64,000 nucleotides of DNA from Sinohyriopsis cumingii (lineage: Eukaryota; Mollusca; Bivalvia; Unionida; Unionidae), in NCBI GenBank assembly GCA_028554795.2, contig JAPYKE020000271.1, forward strand, positions 1-64,000. Direction: 5' to 3'. Position numbers and translations under genes: made by a program. The notes below the pieces were generated by a model. That model was not told the DNA's origin, did not search any database, and saw only the letters and a list, made by a program, of their open reading frames with translations. Numbering within the stretch: position 1 is the stretch's first letter; the number at the start of each line of letters is the position of its first letter. Positions 60,854 to 64,000 of this stretch are shown here, piece after piece.

Positions 60854-63800
60854 GCATTACCTATACCTCAATCACTTCATGAAGTAACATCGTAATGATT
60901 TAAATTTACTGCTACTTTGCACCTAACCAATAATAAATAAACTAAAGAACTAACAATATCTCGAACACTAAAAATGGTACCTGACAATCAAGTACAACCA
61001 ATACAATTGGAAACTGCAACAACCTCGACATCCATGGGGACACGGATTATACCACTCACATGCCCTCGTTTCAGCCATTAAAAATAAGGCAAAATAATCC
61101 TTGCACAACCTCAAACTAATAGAAAAGACACCTTAAAGTACAACAAAACAGGGAAGATTAATATGCTATGCAATGTGAAATAGGATTCATCAGTAATGAT
61201 AGCTAAAATGATACCAATACAAACTAATTACACAATTAATTTAATATCAGCATATTCTGATGCTGATTTAACAAGCATATTAGTACAGGTCTGTACTGTG
61301 GATACAAAATTAATCGTTGTCAACATTTTCATGGGGTATGATAGTAAGCACAAGATGGTATTGCTTCACAGCAACCTAAACCTAACCTTAACCCTGACTG
61401 AAAAACCAGAAACGTTGGAGAATAAGTTATCGGAAACAGCACTGTTGGCCACATGGTACATTTTGATGTTGATTGGACACACCATTTAACACTACTCTGT
61501 ACTGGGATGTCAGCATTTAAGTTGCTTCGGGCACTTCATCAGGTATGATCGTTATTATTATATAGATTCACTACGTCAGAGCACCCGAACCCTAATATAA
61601 CTTTTAAAATGTCAAGGTAACAATCTTATTAATGGCAATTGTAACCCTAAACCAAGGTCAATTAAGGAATATACAGTAGCATTCGTTCTGATGAACATAA
61701 CTGTTGGTCACATGATACATTCTAACGCTGATTAGCCTGGACTCTTGCTGTACACGAACTTTCAACAGGAAGAAAACTACTGTAAACTATAGCTAGACAA
61801 ACTAAGGTGTGAGAAAGGAAATACACGTGTTGATTACGGAATATTACAGACCAGGTGGCACTTAGTGAGAAGTGTCAACAGAAGATCTTTCCATCCAGGG
61901 TATATATATATAAACTCACTTTCACAAATCTGCATATATATTGTACAGATTTCTTAATCTTGTAAATTACAAGTGTGCATTATATTCGGTGCATATTTGA
62001 AATGTTTACTTGAATTTGTAGATCCATTACGTGGTAAAGAAACAAGATAAAGCAACCAAAATCCTGCAAATTTGAAGACTGAGGTTGGTAAGTTCAGTTA
62101 ATTTATCAAAGGTGTAATATTGTTTGCCAGTGGTTTCTTTTCTAGAGACTTGATGTACTGATGAATGTATGTGGACAGAATGGCAGAAGTGCACATTATT
62201 ATGCAGAAACCATCCAATAAATCAAACGGATCAAACTAAAGAACCGCATCGAAGTGTATTCCTGCAGACGAGTCAACTTGTGCAAATCAAGATCTTAAAC
62301 CAAACTCAATGTGCCAACACCAATCTACAAATAATCACCTGACATATATACTTCATGATGTGGGTAACTGACAACCGATTAATCTTTAACTTAATTGATA
62401 CATTCCCATTATAGGAAAACAAAACAACTTTTAACAGTCTGCAGTCACATCCCAGGGAAAGAGTTGGAAACATCGTACATCCAGTACAATATTTACGCAG
62501 ACACAAAGCAACTTAAATTTATGATACAACATGAACGGTAACTTACATCTTCCTGAAGGTAAGTATGGTAAATAGAAAAGGAAATTCTAGGAGCATGCTT
62601 CACAAGCTAGGAGAAATCTTGGACACCTTGTACAACTCAACGAAATAGGAAGATACATCATCTCTAACCCCAAGAAAACCTGATAGGTCTTTACTTCTAG
62701 CCCTAGAGGAGGAGATCCTGTACAAACATGACACAACTTTTCACGGAAATAAGCACGAGTGTTAGAATATTATGGGAAATCTGCAGCATACTCTCATCCA
62801 ATGCAAGAGAAATACATCAACAGTTCTCGTAAAATGGACTGATGTCTCAATGGTAAAGTGTGGCGGTGATTTGAGAAAGATTAGGACTAGTCTGTACTAA
62901 GAGGACATCCTTCAATCTGCGTTAGCCGCCTTATGAGGAAAGATCGTTTTCATAAGTTATATTTACTAATTCATTGCTCCCTACAATTAACACTAATCCT
63001 AACCAAAACTCGAATCCTAATCATACCCATTTAACCATAATGATACAAGAGCAATGCAGTAGACCTCAGCATATATTTAATCTCGAAACCAAAAATGTTG
63101 GGCACATATTCCATTTCTGATACTAATTTGACCAATGCTTTAATCACTTAATCAGACAAGATGCTTATCATTTATATTTACAATTTTACAGCACCCTAAC
63201 CGCAAAACAACCTTTAATCTTAAAGGTAACTCAAAGCCTGGACCCGGATAACACAAGACAAATAAAGTAGCATTGCCACAAATACACAGAAATGATCGCC
63301 ACATGCTGCATTCTGACGCTCATTTCACAAACATATTTGCACAAGTCTGTATTGTCAAGACAACATTTAATCGGCCTCAACAATTTCATGCGACAAGGCG
63401 GATAGCATTTAAAGTTATTGCTTCATACCAACCTAGCCAATAACAAAACTATAATTCTAACCCTAACCCTTAACACGCATAATGCAAGAGAAATTCAGCC
63501 AAAGTATTCCTCGTAGACAGAACCGTTCGACACATGGTACATTCTGATGTTTTGATTCACTTATTAGCACTTCTCTGTACTGTGAGAACAGCATTTAAGT
63601 TGTCTCACTCACTTTATTGTCAATATTTGCATTTACTGATTCATTGCATTCTAACCCTAAAACCTCTACACTTTTCCTAATTCTGATTTGAAACGAATAC
63701 AACTACAGCAGCAGCATCTGATACCATAAACAATGATCGCCACATAGTACATTCTGATGCTGATTTGACAAACGTATTAGCACAAGCCTGTACTGTGAGG

Positions 63801-64000
63801 ACATCATTTAATGTGCGTCAGCCATTTGATGGAGGAAAAAAATGTAACATTTAATGTTATTGCTTCATCGCACCCTAACCAAAACGACAATCGAAACCCT
63901 AACCCTTCATCCGGATGAGAGAAGAGCAATACAGCAGAATTCAGCATTTTATTTCTCATATACAAAACTGTTGGCCACATGGTACATTCTGATGCTATTT
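60854..64000 (+). repeat. Macrosatellite unit 15 (partial, 3147 bp)
   Basis: Resembles units 12 and 13: the 47 bp and the AATT pair are both present, with TTATCGG, ATTAATGGC near 61630 and CTTTAACTTAATT (as in unit 12). A private change is GTGGATACAAAA near 61299. The window ends inside the eighth internal monomer after the core region's left group. Confidence 0.97.
61739..62845 (+). other. Core spacer of unit 15
   Basis: (TA)6 and CTTTAACTTAATT as in unit 12. No gene seen. Confidence 0.8.

Larger units (their letters stand above)
1..64000 (+). repeat. Tandem macrosatellite array, 14.7 copies of a ~4.36 kb unit
   Basis: The same sequence recurs head to tail across the entire window with a period of 4307-4359 bp. 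The junction ...GAGGACAGCATTACCTATAC is found at every unit start listed in the summary. All copies are in one orientation, with no inversion, foreign insertion or unique spacer between units. Neighbouring units differ by a few to about a dozen scattered substitutions and small indels. Both window edges lie inside the array, so its true length is unknown. Such order and homogeneity are typical of satellite DNA kept uniform by unequal crossing-over or gene conversion in a eukaryotic genome. No gene is carried in any unit. Confidence 0.98.

Noticed and set aside
1-64000. CRISPR array or prokaryotic integrated element
   Set aside because: Repeats are kilobase-scale or 200-260 bp diverged monomers. 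There are no short identical repeats with unique spacers, no cas genes and no prokaryotic coding density.
1-64000. Ribosomal DNA or 5S/histone tandem array
   Set aside because: No rRNA, 5S or histone sequence is recognisable in any part of the unit on either strand.

Overview
The whole 64 kb window is one head-to-tail tandem array of a long satellite (macrosatellite) unit of about 4.36 kb. Fourteen complete units and one partial unit are present, all in the same orientation. The array runs off both ends of the window, so unit boundaries are arbitrary; I phase them on the first base (GCATTACCTA...). Unit starts are 1, 4359, 8717, 13076, 17434, 21793, 26149, 30505, 34861, 39219, 43528, 47835, 52189, 56547 and 60854. 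Unit lengths are 4358, 4358, 4359, 4358, 4359, 4356, 4356, 4356, 4358, 4309, 4307, 4354, 4358 and 4307, plus a partial 3147. Every length difference can be traced to a handful of small indels. Units otherwise differ by only scattered single-base changes, so they look close to 99% identical by eye (not computed).

Each unit has an inner level of repetition. About 3 kb of it is a run of fourteen diverged direct monomers of roughly 200-260 bp. Each opens with a CACATGGTACATTCTGATGC-like head, then a CTGTACTGTGAGGACAGC-like block, then a TTCATGAGGTAAGAT-like block. A degenerate telomere-like CCCTAACCCTAACC stretch follows, then a CCGGATGA / ACAGCAGCATTT / AACTGTTGG tail. Two stretches interrupt this inner array in every unit: about 0.3 kb (unit 1: 86-389) and about 1.1 kb (unit 1: 886-1992). 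The longer one is called the 'core' here. It holds a short TA tract in a TATA-box-like setting and good splice-donor-like sequences, but no recognisable gene.

I find no protein-coding gene, rRNA, tRNA, recognisable small RNA, transposon or CRISPR array. Open frames of 60-117 codons repeat with the unit on both strands. Different units break, truncate or extend them by frameshift, stop gain or stop loss, so I treat them as chance frames.

The sequence suggests a eukaryotic nuclear genome. The embedded CCCTAA/TTAGGG-type motif fits an animal, though other TTAGGG-telomere lineages are not excluded. The array would be heterochromatic satellite, possibly subtelomeric or pericentromeric; chromosomal position cannot be read from the window.

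The most informative signal is the array's own history. Units fall into subfamilies: 1-5, 6-8, and 9-15 with an inner 10/11/14 deletion type against 12/13/15. Unit 6 and unit 12 are clear mosaics whose exchange points can be bracketed. This is a readable record of unequal crossing-over or gene conversion. No new gene system is present that I can support.
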